A stretch of DNA of 64,000 nucleotides from Nocardioides sp. 503 (GTDB taxonomy: Bacteria; Actinomycetota; Actinomycetes; Propionibacteriales; Nocardioidaceae), in assembly GCF_004522095.1 (NCBI RefSeq), contig NZ_SPUI01000002.1, positions 1-64,000 of the forward strand, read 5' to 3'. Below the pieces are notes generated by a model. The model ran no database searches. It saw only the letters and a program-made list of their open reading frames with translations, and was not told the DNA's origin. The position numbers were made by a program, and so were the translations under genes. This document shows, in pieces, positions 56,657 through 64,000 of the stretch. Every line of letters starts with the position of its first letter. Within the stretch, counting starts at the first letter, position 1.

Positions 56657-57679
56657 TCAGAAGGTGGCGCCGTGGACCAGGAAGGCCTGGTAGGGGTCGA
56701 CCGGGTCGCCGCCGCCGGGGCGGACCTCGACGTGGAGGTGCGAGCCGGTGACGTTGCCGGTGGTGCCGACGGTGCCGATGTTCTCGCCGGCGCGGACGAC
56801 GTCGCCCTCGTTGACGAAGATCTCGGTCTGGTGGCAGAACCAGATCTCGGTGCCGTCCTCGAGCGTGACCACGGTCTTGTTGCCGTAGGCGCCGTCGGAG
56901 CCGGTGGAGGTGACCACGCCGTTGGCGATCGCGTAGATCGGGTCGCCGGTCTCGCCGTTGAAGTCCAGCCCGGTGTGGTAGCTCGACCACAGGCCGTACT
57001 GCCCGAAGCGGGCGGTGAGGTGGACCTCGTCGAGCGGCATCACCCAGAGGTTGAGCGCGATCTCGCCGGCGCGGGCCTCGGCCTGCTTGGCGAACTGCGC
57101 CAGGGCGGCGTTGCGCTGCTTGGCCTGCTTCTCGGCGGCCTTGACCAGCTCCGTGGGAGCCGTGTCGGCGAGCGCGTCGCGTCGCGAGTCGCGGCTGACC
57201 TGCTGCTCGCGGTCGCCGAGGTAGACGCTGCCCGTGCCGCTGGCGCCGGAGAGGGCGCTGGGCTGCCGGACACCGGCGGCCGCGCCGGCGGCGAGGTCGG
57301 GGCCGGTGGAGGTGAGGGCGCCGCCGACGGCGACGGCGAGCGTGGCGACGCCGAGCAGCAGCGGGGCCGACGGGAGGCCGCGGAACAGCGGGCCGCGGGA
57401 GCCGGCGTGGCGGACGGCCTTGCGGCAGCCCGGCTGGCGCGCGGCGGCGACGGTGGACGTGGCGGCGGTCTCGACCGGGGCGACCGGGGCGGCAGCGACG
57501 GCGGCGAGGACCTCGGTGCGCAGCCCGGCCTGCTCGGCGGGCGCGGGTCGCGCCGCGCGGCGGCCGACGTAGGTGCTGGGGCCGTCGGTCGTGACGGCCG
57601 GTACGTCGGCCCGGCGACTGCCGGGAGTCCCCGAGGGTCGGCGGCTGGAGCCGCTTCGATCCGCTCGGTGGCTACCCAT
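56657..57679 (-). CDS. M23-family peptidoglycan metallopeptidase
   Basis: 340 residues. A long basic N-terminal cytosolic part (about 1-120) precedes one transmembrane segment near 135-155 (APLLLGVATLAVAVGGAL). An extracellular coiled-coil-like stretch (about 195-245) follows, and then the M23 domain with zinc-ligand pairs HTGLDFNGETGDPI and SHLHVEV. It probably cleaves peptidoglycan cross-links or acts as a cofactor. The start at 57679 is chosen because the sequence upstream is not conserved-looking and a membrane topology with a cytosolic N-terminus fits. It converges on pcrA and diverges from sucC. Confidence 0.9.
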   Translation of the reverse strand: MGSHRADRSGSSRRPSGTPGSRRADVPAVTTDGPSTYVGRRAARPAPAEQAGLRTEVLAAVAAAPVAPVETAATSTVAAARQPGCRKAVRHAGSRGPLFRGLPSAPLLLGVATLAVAVGGALTSTGPDLAAGAAAGVRQPSALSGASGTGSVYLGDREQQVSRDSRRDALADTAPTELVKAAEKQAKQRNAALAQFAKQAEARAGEIALNLWVMPLDEVHLTARFGQYGLWSSYHTGLDFNGETGDPIYAIANGVVTSTGSDGAYGNKTVVTLEDGTEIWFCHQTEIFVNEGDVVRAGENIGTVGTTGNVTGSHLHVEVRPGGGDPVDPYQAFLVHGATF

Positions 57680-58020
57680 GAATAGTCGCTCCGTGTCGTC
57701 GGTGGTGGTGGTCGATGTTTCAACGTGCGTGAACGTGGGAACTACGCACGGAAGCCAGAACTGTAACGGATGGGTCACGGACCCGAAAATCGTGCGGTGC
57801 CCCCGTGTGGAGAACCAGTCTGGACGACCCCGGGCCACCCCGTCAGCCGAACGCCCCATCCCGTCGTGACGGCCCCGTCGGCTCGCGGCTCGTATGCCCC
57901 TCGTCACGTCGCACCGGTCTCGTCGTACGCCGGGTGGCGGGACTAGGGTGCCGGGGATACCCCAAAGCGGCGCGTGGCCGTCCGTGGCTGCCCGCTCAAA
58001 TCTGAGGACACGGTGGATCA
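57680..58020. promoter_or_regulatory. 341-bp divergent intergenic region between M23 peptidase and sucC
   Basis: TAGGGT at 57944-57949 is a plausible -10 for sucC, giving a leader of about 65 nt. GTAAC and GTCAC at about 57760-57775 are similar to MtrA-type direct repeats, but the spacing is not canonical. No riboswitch with a recognisable core and no gene was found. Confidence 0.45.
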
Positions 58021-59181
58021 GTGGATCTGATGGAATTCCAGGCGAAGGAGCTCTTCGCCAAGCACGACGTCCCGGGCACCCCCGGCATCGTCGCCACGAC
58101 GCCCGCCGAGGCGCGCGCGGCGGCCGAGCAGCTGGGCGTCTGCGTCGTCAAGGCGCAGGTCAAGGCCGGCGGTCGCGGCAAGGCCGGCGGCGTCAAGCTC
58201 GCCAAGACCCCCGACGAGGCCGAGGAGCACGCCACCGCGATCCTCGGGATGCAGATCAAGGGCCTCACGGTCCACCGCGTCCTGGTCGCGCCGGCCGCGA
58301 GCATCGAGGAGGAGTACTACTTCTCCTTCCTGCTCGACCGGGCCAACCGTCAGTACCTCTGCATCGCGAGCGTCGAGGGCGGTGTCGAGATCGAGGAGGT
58401 CGCGAAGACCAACCCCGACGCCGTCAAGCAGATCCCGATCAATGCCGGCACCGGCGTCGACGAGGCCAAGGCGCGCGAGATCGTCGCCGAGGCCGGCTTC
58501 CCCGAGGCCCTGGTCGAGCAGGCCGTCACCACGGTGCTCAACCTGTGGAAGGTCTTCGTCGAGGAGGACGCCACGCTGGTCGAGGTCAACCCGCTGGCCC
58601 GCCTCGAGGGCGACATCCTCGAGGCGCTGGACGGCAAGGTCTCGCTCGACGAGAACGCCGAGTTCCGCCACGAGGACCACGCGCAGTACGAGGACAAGGA
58701 CGCCGCGGACCCGCTCGAGGCGAAGGCGAAGGCCAAGGGCCTCAACTACGTCAAGCTCGACGGCGCGGTCGGCATCATCGGCAACGGCGCGGGCCTGGTC
58801 ATGTCGACCCTCGACGTCGTGGCCTACGCCGGTGACGCGCACGGCGGCGTCAAGCCCGCCAACTTCCTGGACATCGGTGGCGGCGCCAACGCGCAGGTCA
58901 TGGCCGACGGCCTCGACGTCATCCTCAACGACGCGCAGGTCAAGAGCGTGTTCGTCAACGTGTTCGGCGGGATCACCGCGTGCGACGAGGTCGCCAACGG
59001 CATCAAGGGTGCCCTGGAGATCCTCGGCGACGCGGCCACCAAGCCGCTGGTCGTCCGCCTGGACGGCAACAACGTGGAGGAGGGCCGCCGGATCCTCGAC
59101 GAGCTCAACCACCCGCTGGTCACCCAGGTCGACACGATGGACGGAGCGGCCGACAAGGCCGCCGAGCTCGCGAACGCGTAA
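58021..59181 (+). CDS. sucC: Succinyl-CoA synthetase beta subunit
   Basis: TCA-cycle enzyme with SucD. It converts succinyl-CoA and NDP to succinate and NTP. 386 residues. The ATP-grasp domain contains [15 protein letters not shown] and the beta-subunit motif [11 protein letters not shown]; the C-terminal CoA-ligase part contains [18 protein letters not shown]. The GTG start at 58021 gives [12 protein letters not shown], equivalent to the family N-terminus, with GAGGA about 15 bases upstream. sucD follows after 10 bp. Confidence 0.96.
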   Translation: MDLMEFQAKELFAKHDVPGTPGIVATTPAEARAAAEQLGVCVVKAQVKAGGRGKAGGVKLAKTPDEAEEHATAILGMQIKGLTVHRVLVAPAASIEEEYYFSFLLDRANRQYLCIASVEGGVEIEEVAKTNPDAVKQIPINAGTGVDEAKAREIVAEAGFPEALVEQAVTTVLNLWKVFVEEDATLVEVNPLARLEGDILEALDGKVSLDENAEFRHEDHAQYEDKDAADPLEAKAKAKGLNYVKLDGAVGIIGNGAGLVMSTLDVVAYAGDAHGGVKPANFLDIGGGANAQVMADGLDVILNDAQVKSVFVNVFGGITACDEVANGIKGALEILGDAATKPLVVRLDGNNVEEGRRILDELNHPLVTQVDTMDGAADKAAELANA

Positions 59182-59191
59182 GGACGAAGAC

Positions 59192-60073
<882 letters not shown>

Positions 60074-60084
60074 ATCACGCACAG

Positions 60085-60123
60085 ACCGCTGACCCGTCAG
60101 AAACTCTCCGACGGGTCAGCGGT
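60085..60123. terminator. Hairpin terminator between sucD and the convergent gene
   Basis: A perfect 14-bp stem ACCGCTGACCCGTC / GACGGGTCAGCGGT with an 11-nt loop. A third GACGGGTCAGC occurs at 60137-60147 next to the stop of the convergent gene. Confidence 0.88.
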
Positions 60124-60146
60124 CATGTGGTTGAGCTTGTGACGGG

Positions 60147-60977
60147 TCAGCAACCGGCTTCGGTGAAGGCGCACATCGCGGCCACGACCTCGGCGGCGTC
60201 GGCGGTCTGGCCGGCCAGGGTGCCGTCGGCCGTGGCGGCCATGCCCTCCCCGCTGGTGGTGTCGACCAGCAGTGCCCGGCCGAGCCGGACCACGTGGAGC
60301 ACCTCGAGCCCGACCGACGGGCTGCCCTCGAACTCGTAGCTGCGCACCACCGCCCAGGACTCGCCGCCCACCGCCGTGCGCCGTACGTCGGAGAGGGTGG
60401 TGAAGCCGTCGGAGGTCTCCTCCCGCGGGCAGGCGCGGTACGGCGCCAGGAGCTGCGCCTGGAAGTCGATGGCGCCCTCGGCGTCGTCGAAGGTCAGCAG
60501 CAGCCGGGACCGGTGGTCCTCGACGTTGCCCCAGCGCGCGGCCAGCCGATCCGTCGACGGCGCCGCCGGCAGGGCCACGCCGCAGGCCTCCAGCCCGTCC
60601 AGCACCTCCACGTCGGGGCCCGGCCCGACCAGGCCCTCCTCGCCGGGCTCGTGCTCGTCGGGCCACGCCGCGGCGAGCGGGAACCCCGCAGGGATGTCCG
60701 CCGGCTCGACCGGCGGCTCCGAGGTCCGCGGCGCCTCCGGGGTGGTGGTGACCGACGGGACCGGCGGGGCCGGGTCGGGTGCGGCGCCCTCACGGCCACC
60801 GCCGAGCACGGCGGCGCCGGTCGCCACGACGACGACCGCGGCGGCCGCGGCGAGCGCGACCCCCGCCGTACGGCGGTGACGGTGGCGGTCGCCCAGGCGG
60901 CGTACCTCGGCAGGGGGTAGCGGGGTCATGGGGGCTCCCGGGTCGAAGCTCTCGAGCTGGTCGATGGGGTCAGGCAT
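60147..60977 (-). CDS. Membrane-anchored protein coupled to ECF sigma factor
   Basis: 276 residues. A cytosolic N-terminus (about 1-35), one transmembrane segment at about 37-61, a Pro/Thr-rich linker and an extracellular domain of about 170 residues with two Cys near 132 and 205. The C-terminus ends in a Cys (TEAGC). The start overlaps the ECF sigma gene by eight bases. The position suggests a regulator or sensor for that sigma factor, but no zinc-binding anti-sigma motif (HX3CX2C) is present, so the role remains open. Confidence 0.75.
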   Translation of the reverse strand: MPDPIDQLESFDPGAPMTPLPPAEVRRLGDRHRHRRTAGVALAAAAAVVVVATGAAVLGGGREGAAPDPAPPVPSVTTTPEAPRTSEPPVEPADIPAGFPLAAAWPDEHEPGEEGLVGPGPDVEVLDGLEACGVALPAAPSTDRLAARWGNVEDHRSRLLLTFDDAEGAIDFQAQLLAPYRACPREETSDGFTTLSDVRRTAVGGESWAVVRSYEFEGSPSVGLEVLHVVRLGRALLVDTTSGEGMAATADGTLAGQTADAAEVVAAMCAFTEAGC

Positions 60978-61479
60978 GGGTCGCTCCCTCCTCGAGGCCG
61001 TTCGGTTCGTCGGACAGCAGCGCCGCGAGCGCCGCCCGGCCGCGGCTGAGCCGGGCCTTGACGGTGCCCTCGGGCACGCCCACCTCGTGGGCGACGTCGT
61101 GGACCGACAGGTCCGCGAGGTGGTGCAGCACGAGCGCCTGGCGCTGGGCCTCCGGCAGCTGCCGCAGCGCGGCGACCAGGGCGACGTGGGCCTCGCTCGG
61201 TGGCGGCACCTGCGCGCTGGCCCCGACCGCGCGGTCGGCGGGCCGGCGCGAGAGCGTCGTACGCCGCCAGCGACTCACGGCGAGGCGGTAGGCCGTGGTG
61301 CGCACCCACGCCTCGGGGTACTGCGTCCGGTCGAGCTTGCGGCGGTGCGACCACGCCCGGACGAACGCCTCCTGCACGCACTCCTGTGCCTCGTCGCGGT
61401 CCCCGATCATCGCGTAGAGCTGACCGGTGAGGCGCGCGAACGAGGCGGTGTAGAGCTCGTCGAACTCCCGTTCGTCCAT
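60970..61479 (-). CDS. ECF sigma factor, SigE-like family
   Basis: 169 residues. Region 2 at about 8-75 (FDELYTASFARLTGQLYAMIGDRDEAQECVQEAFVRAWSHRRKLDRTQYPEAWVRTTAYRLA) and region 4 at about 100-155 (LRQLPEAQRQALVLHHLADLSVHDVAHEVGVPEGTVKARLSRGRAAL) are intact. It is a SigE-family sigma-70 factor of the type common in actinobacteria and usually linked to membrane partners. It overlaps the membrane-anchored gene by eight bases. Its promoter target is unknown. Confidence 0.93.
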   Translation of the reverse strand: MDEREFDELYTASFARLTGQLYAMIGDRDEAQECVQEAFVRAWSHRRKLDRTQYPEAWVRTTAYRLAVSRWRRTTLSRRPADRAVGASAQVPPPSEAHVALVAALRQLPEAQRQALVLHHLADLSVHDVAHEVGVPEGTVKARLSRGRAALAALLSDEPNGLEEGATHA

Positions 61480-61562
61480 CGGCTGGTCCCGTCTGTGGTG
61501 GCTGTCGGGAGGGTTACGCGCTCACGACGACCACGGTTGCACGCCGGGGCCGGGAATCTCCG

Positions 61563-63419
61563 TCAGCCGCGGTCGGGGGCGGGCAGCCGTCCCAGCCGGT
61601 CCAGCGCCCGGTCGACGAGGTCGACGAACGCGCCCTCGGGCAGGGTGGCGTCACCCGCCGGGACGAACTGGACCTGGGCGACCGCCGTGCCGCGGCGCAG
61701 GATCGCCATCGAGTAGCTGACCGACTCCTTGTCGGAGATCTCGGTCGTCATCTGCCACACCGACACGTCGACGTCGCGCTCGTCGCGGTGCGCGACCCGG
61801 GTCACGTCGGTGCCGAGGTCCTTGTCGGGACAGGCGGCCAGCTTGGCGCGGACCCGGTCGACGAAGCCCTCGGCCCGCTTGGCGGGCAGGGCGCCGAGGG
61901 TCTCGGTCAGGCCGAACCGGTCCGGCAGCCCCGCCTGCGGGATCACGAACGTGCGGGTGGCGGTGTTGCTCCACGTCGCGCCCTCGACGTCACCGGCGAA
62001 GGCCGCGCTCTCGCACCGGGTGGAGGCGGTGTTGGTCGTGGCCTGCACCGGCGGGGTGCCGATCCACGGCCGCTCGACGCCCTGGACCGGGGGCAGGTCG
62101 AGCTCGGCGAGGATCGCCGGGAGCTCGCCCACGGGCAGCGGCGCGACGGTGGTGACCCGGGGCCGCGCGGCGCAGGCGCCGGCCTCGGGCAGCGTGCACA
62201 GGCCGCCGACGGCCGTGCCGAGCAGCCTGGCCGCGCCGGGCACGTCGGGCTCGGCCTCGCCGCGGGTCCGCGAGGCCGTGGAGGTGACGTAGCGCCCGGT
62301 GCGCGCGAGGGCGACGGTGAGCGTCTCCACGGGCTTGGCCCACGCCCGCAGGGTCAGGATCATCGCCTGGTCGCCGACCCCCTGGACGCGCCGCGTCGAG
62401 AGCAGCTGGACCCGCTCGGTCTGGCAGCCGGCGTACCAGCCGAGGGCGTTGCGGTATGCGCGCTGCGCGGCCCGCGGGGTGCGCGACGCCTCCGTGGCCT
62501 GTACGACCGAGACGGCGGGCTTCTTCTTCAGGCGCGGGGACGTGAACGTGCGCACGAGCGCGGCGCGTCCTCGCGGGTCGGCGTAGCGCTCGCGCTGGCA
62601 GGGCGTGAGCATGCCGCTGCCCTCGGAGTTGTCGGTGGTCTGGCCCTCGACCCACGTGCGGTCGCGCAGGCCCGCCGTGACCTGGGCGAGCGTGAGCAGG
62701 TTGTCCTCGGGCAGCAGCACCTCGGGCGGCCCGCCGCCGTCGACCGTGCGGCTCGGCTCGGCCACGGCCCGATGGAAGTCCAGCGTCGGACGGACCCCGG
62801 TCGCGTCGGTGATGAGCGAGCCGCTGACCAGGAAGGCGGCGACCAGGGCGATCACGCCGACCGTCGTGTGGGTACGCCGCCGGGCGGCACCGGCCCGCCG
62901 CACGATCGGCGGCCGGGGGAACCGCACGCCGCTCACGACCTGGCTCAGCCCCTCGAACTGCAGCGGGATCTCGGCGGCGCTGACGTCGCGGGCGAGCGCG
63001 AACTGCGCGGCCCCGCTCTGCAGCTCGCGCTCGGCCTGCTCGAGCGGCACCCCGACCTCGCGGGCCATCTCGGGCATGGACACGCTGGCCAGCTGGGTCA
63101 GCAGCAGCGCCTTGCGCTGCGTGACGCTCAGCGTGGCCAGGGCGTCGAGCGTGGCCTTGACGTCCGGGTCGATGGACTTGTCGCGGTGCCACAGGCGGGC
63201 GGTATGGCGACGCTGGGCGTGGCGCCAGGCGTGCGGCCGCACGGCGGCCTCGGGGTCGTCGAGCTGGGAGACCTTGCGCCAGTGGTGCCAGGCGACGACG
63301 AAGGAGTCCCGCACGGCGCTGCGGGCGGCGGTGAGGTCGCCGGTCAGGGCGTACGTCTGCAGCAGCAGCCGCTCGCCCGCATCGCGGTAGAACGCGTCGA
63401 AAGCGTCGGGGTCCCTCAT
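61563..63419 (-). CDS. Sigma-like domain fused to transmembrane segment and extracellular domain
   Basis: 618 residues. Residues about 5-75 resemble sigma region 2 (FDAFYRDAGERLLLQTYALTGDLTAARSAVRDSFVVAWHHWRKV), about 90-140 resemble region 4 (LSVTQRKALLLTQLASVSMPEMAREVGVPLEQAERELQSG), a single transmembrane helix is at about 186-204, and about 410 extracellular residues follow with several cysteines. The region-4 recognition helix has lost the usual VKxRLxRG residues. Membrane-bound sigma-like proteins with C-terminal sensory domains occur in actinobacteria, but this one is not confidently assignable. The ATG at 63419 has a TACCGT hexamer nine bases upstream. A true ECF operon lies immediately downstream. 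Confidence 0.8.
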   Translation of the reverse strand: MRDPDAFDAFYRDAGERLLLQTYALTGDLTAARSAVRDSFVVAWHHWRKVSQLDDPEAAVRPHAWRHAQRRHTARLWHRDKSIDPDVKATLDALATLSVTQRKALLLTQLASVSMPEMAREVGVPLEQAERELQSGAAQFALARDVSAAEIPLQFEGLSQVVSGVRFPRPPIVRRAGAARRRTHTTVGVIALVAAFLVSGSLITDATGVRPTLDFHRAVAEPSRTVDGGGPPEVLLPEDNLLTLAQVTAGLRDRTWVEGQTTDNSEGSGMLTPCQRERYADPRGRAALVRTFTSPRLKKKPAVSVVQATEASRTPRAAQRAYRNALGWYAGCQTERVQLLSTRRVQGVGDQAMILTLRAWAKPVETLTVALARTGRYVTSTASRTRGEAEPDVPGAARLLGTAVGGLCTLPEAGACAARPRVTTVAPLPVGELPAILAELDLPPVQGVERPWIGTPPVQATTNTASTRCESAAFAGDVEGATWSNTATRTFVIPQAGLPDRFGLTETLGALPAKRAEGFVDRVRAKLAACPDKDLGTDVTRVAHRDERDVDVSVWQMTTEISDKESVSYSMAILRRGTAVAQVQFVPAGDATLPEGAFVDLVDRALDRLGRLPAPDRG

Positions 63420-63520
63420 CGCCGGTCCACGGTACGCGAGCCGCGGCGAGCCTCCCAAAGCCGGACCGGTCGGCGTGGCTGCGCCGAGCGCGGCGGCGCC
63501 CGCGTGATGATGAGTCGGCC

Positions 63521-64000
63521 ATGACTTCTCTGCTGCCCACCTCGACCCGGTCCCGGGAGCGCTCCGCGGCGGAGGTCTCCGAGGACCTGGCGACCCGCCG
63601 TCCGCTGGTGCTGCTGGCGCCGCTCGGGGGAGTCGCGGCCGCCGCGAGCGTGCTGGTCGTGTGCCTGGCCGTCGGGGTGGTGGGCTGGTTCCTGACCGAC
63701 GCCGGCGCCCACGGGACCCCGCGCGACGGCCTGCGCGCCGGCGCGCTGGGCTGGCTGATGGCCCACGGCTCCGGCGTCACGGTCGCCGGCGCGGCGGTCA
63801 CGCTCGTGCCCCTCGGCATCACGGCCCTCTGCGCCTGGACGATCTGGCGCCTCGGCCTGCGGGTGGGGGAGTCGGTCTCCGGTCACGGCCCCGACGCCGT
63901 CAGGATCGCCGACGGCGAGCGCGACCTCACGGTCCCGCTGGCCACCGCCCTCTTCGCCCTCGGGTACGTCGCCACGGCGGTGCTGGCCGCGCGCCTGGCC
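63521..64000 (+). CDS. PerM-like/DUF6350 membrane protein, 5' part (partial)
   Basis: Runs off the window end; 160 codons are visible with no stop. After about 30 polar residues, hydrophobic segments are at about 30-52, 78-112 and 138-160. The pattern (RDGLRAGALGWLMAHGSGV) and the position downstream of sucCD suit the cell-division protein PerM/DUF6350 gene that precedes purN-purH in actinobacteria. The ATG at 63521 is the first codon of the frame with this pattern. No Shine-Dalgarno is obvious. Confidence 0.8.
   Translation, partial: MTSLLPTSTRSRERSAAEVSEDLATRRPLVLLAPLGGVAAAASVLVVCLAVGVVGWFLTDAGAHGTPRDGLRAGALGWLMAHGSGVTVAGAAVTLVPLGITALCAWTIWRLGLRVGESVSGHGPDAVRIADGERDLTVPLATALFALGYVATAVLAARLA

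Noticed and set aside
57680..58020. c-di-AMP (ydaO-like) riboswitch upstream of the M23 peptidase
   Set aside because: Such switches precede some actinobacterial cell-wall hydrolase genes, but the conserved core was not found in this interval.

Overview
The window is a very GC-rich actinobacterial chromosome segment. The best guess is Nocardioides or a relative in the Nocardioidaceae; this is inferred from gene content and order, and no database was searched. Signs are a GroEL with a His-rich tail, GuaB3 beside GuaB, deazaflavin (F420) genes, ROK-controlled xylose genes, PspC-type histidine kinases, and many starts that look leaderless. The backbone order groEL, guaB, guaB3, GMC oxidoreductase, guaA, pcrA, M23 peptidase, sucCD, PerM-like gene resembles the equivalent part of Mycobacterium and Streptomyces chromosomes. 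Accessory blocks sit between these landmarks.

Layout. 1-5956: groEL (after a suspicious low-complexity lead-in), an ACT-GNAT protein, guaB, guaB3 and rnhA. 5986-15666: glpD, a 93-bp palindrome, a phosphotransferase/unknown/aldehyde dehydrogenase operon behind a KstR-like box, a small membrane protein, and an aldehyde dehydrogenase/GMC oxidoreductase pair. 15667-18667: a hairpin-rich spacer, a PadR/membrane-protein pair and guaA. 18721-20705: six small envelope or unknown genes. 20745-22994: a luciferase-like oxidoreductase, VOC protein, SDR and a tiny membrane protein. 23088-31420: a complete xylose module. xylB-xylA-rok runs on the plus strand. It converges with the minus-strand operon xylF-xylG-xylH-rok. 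31693-42695: fbiC, an MMPL transporter, a fatty acyl-CoA ligase, an acyl-CoA dehydrogenase divergent from its likely MerR regulator, a second luciferase-like protein and a divergent F420 reductase-like gene. 42728-46209: a heterodimeric ABC exporter with asymmetric ATP sites. 46261-52826: a YbaK-type deacylase, a PspC envelope-stress cluster with a two-component pair, an APC permease, UspA and a membrane protein. 52836-54125: an orphan AbiEi-like/nuclease-like gene between two near-identical 72-bp palindromes. 54184-64000: pcrA, an M23 peptidase, sucCD, an ECF sigma operon, a sigma-like/membrane/extracellular fusion and the 5' part of a PerM-like gene.

How the parts connect. guaB, guaB3 and guaA give the IMP to GMP branch. 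fbiC makes the F420 deazaflavin core, the gene at 42021 may reduce F420, and the two luciferase-like proteins could use it. xylFGH import xylose, xylA and xylB feed the pentose phosphate pathway, and two ROK regulators are available to sense the sugar. Two sites of the form GTGACA-N7-TGTCA link the acyl-CoA dehydrogenase/MerR region with the luciferase-like/F420-reductase region.

The most unusual items are the palindrome-flanked orphan AbiEi-like gene, the sigma-like transmembrane fusion at 61563-63419, the reciprocal loss of ATP-site motifs in the ABC exporter, the loss of the catalytic cysteine in GuaB3, and a recurrent -10-like hexamer 5-7 nt upstream of more than a dozen start codons.
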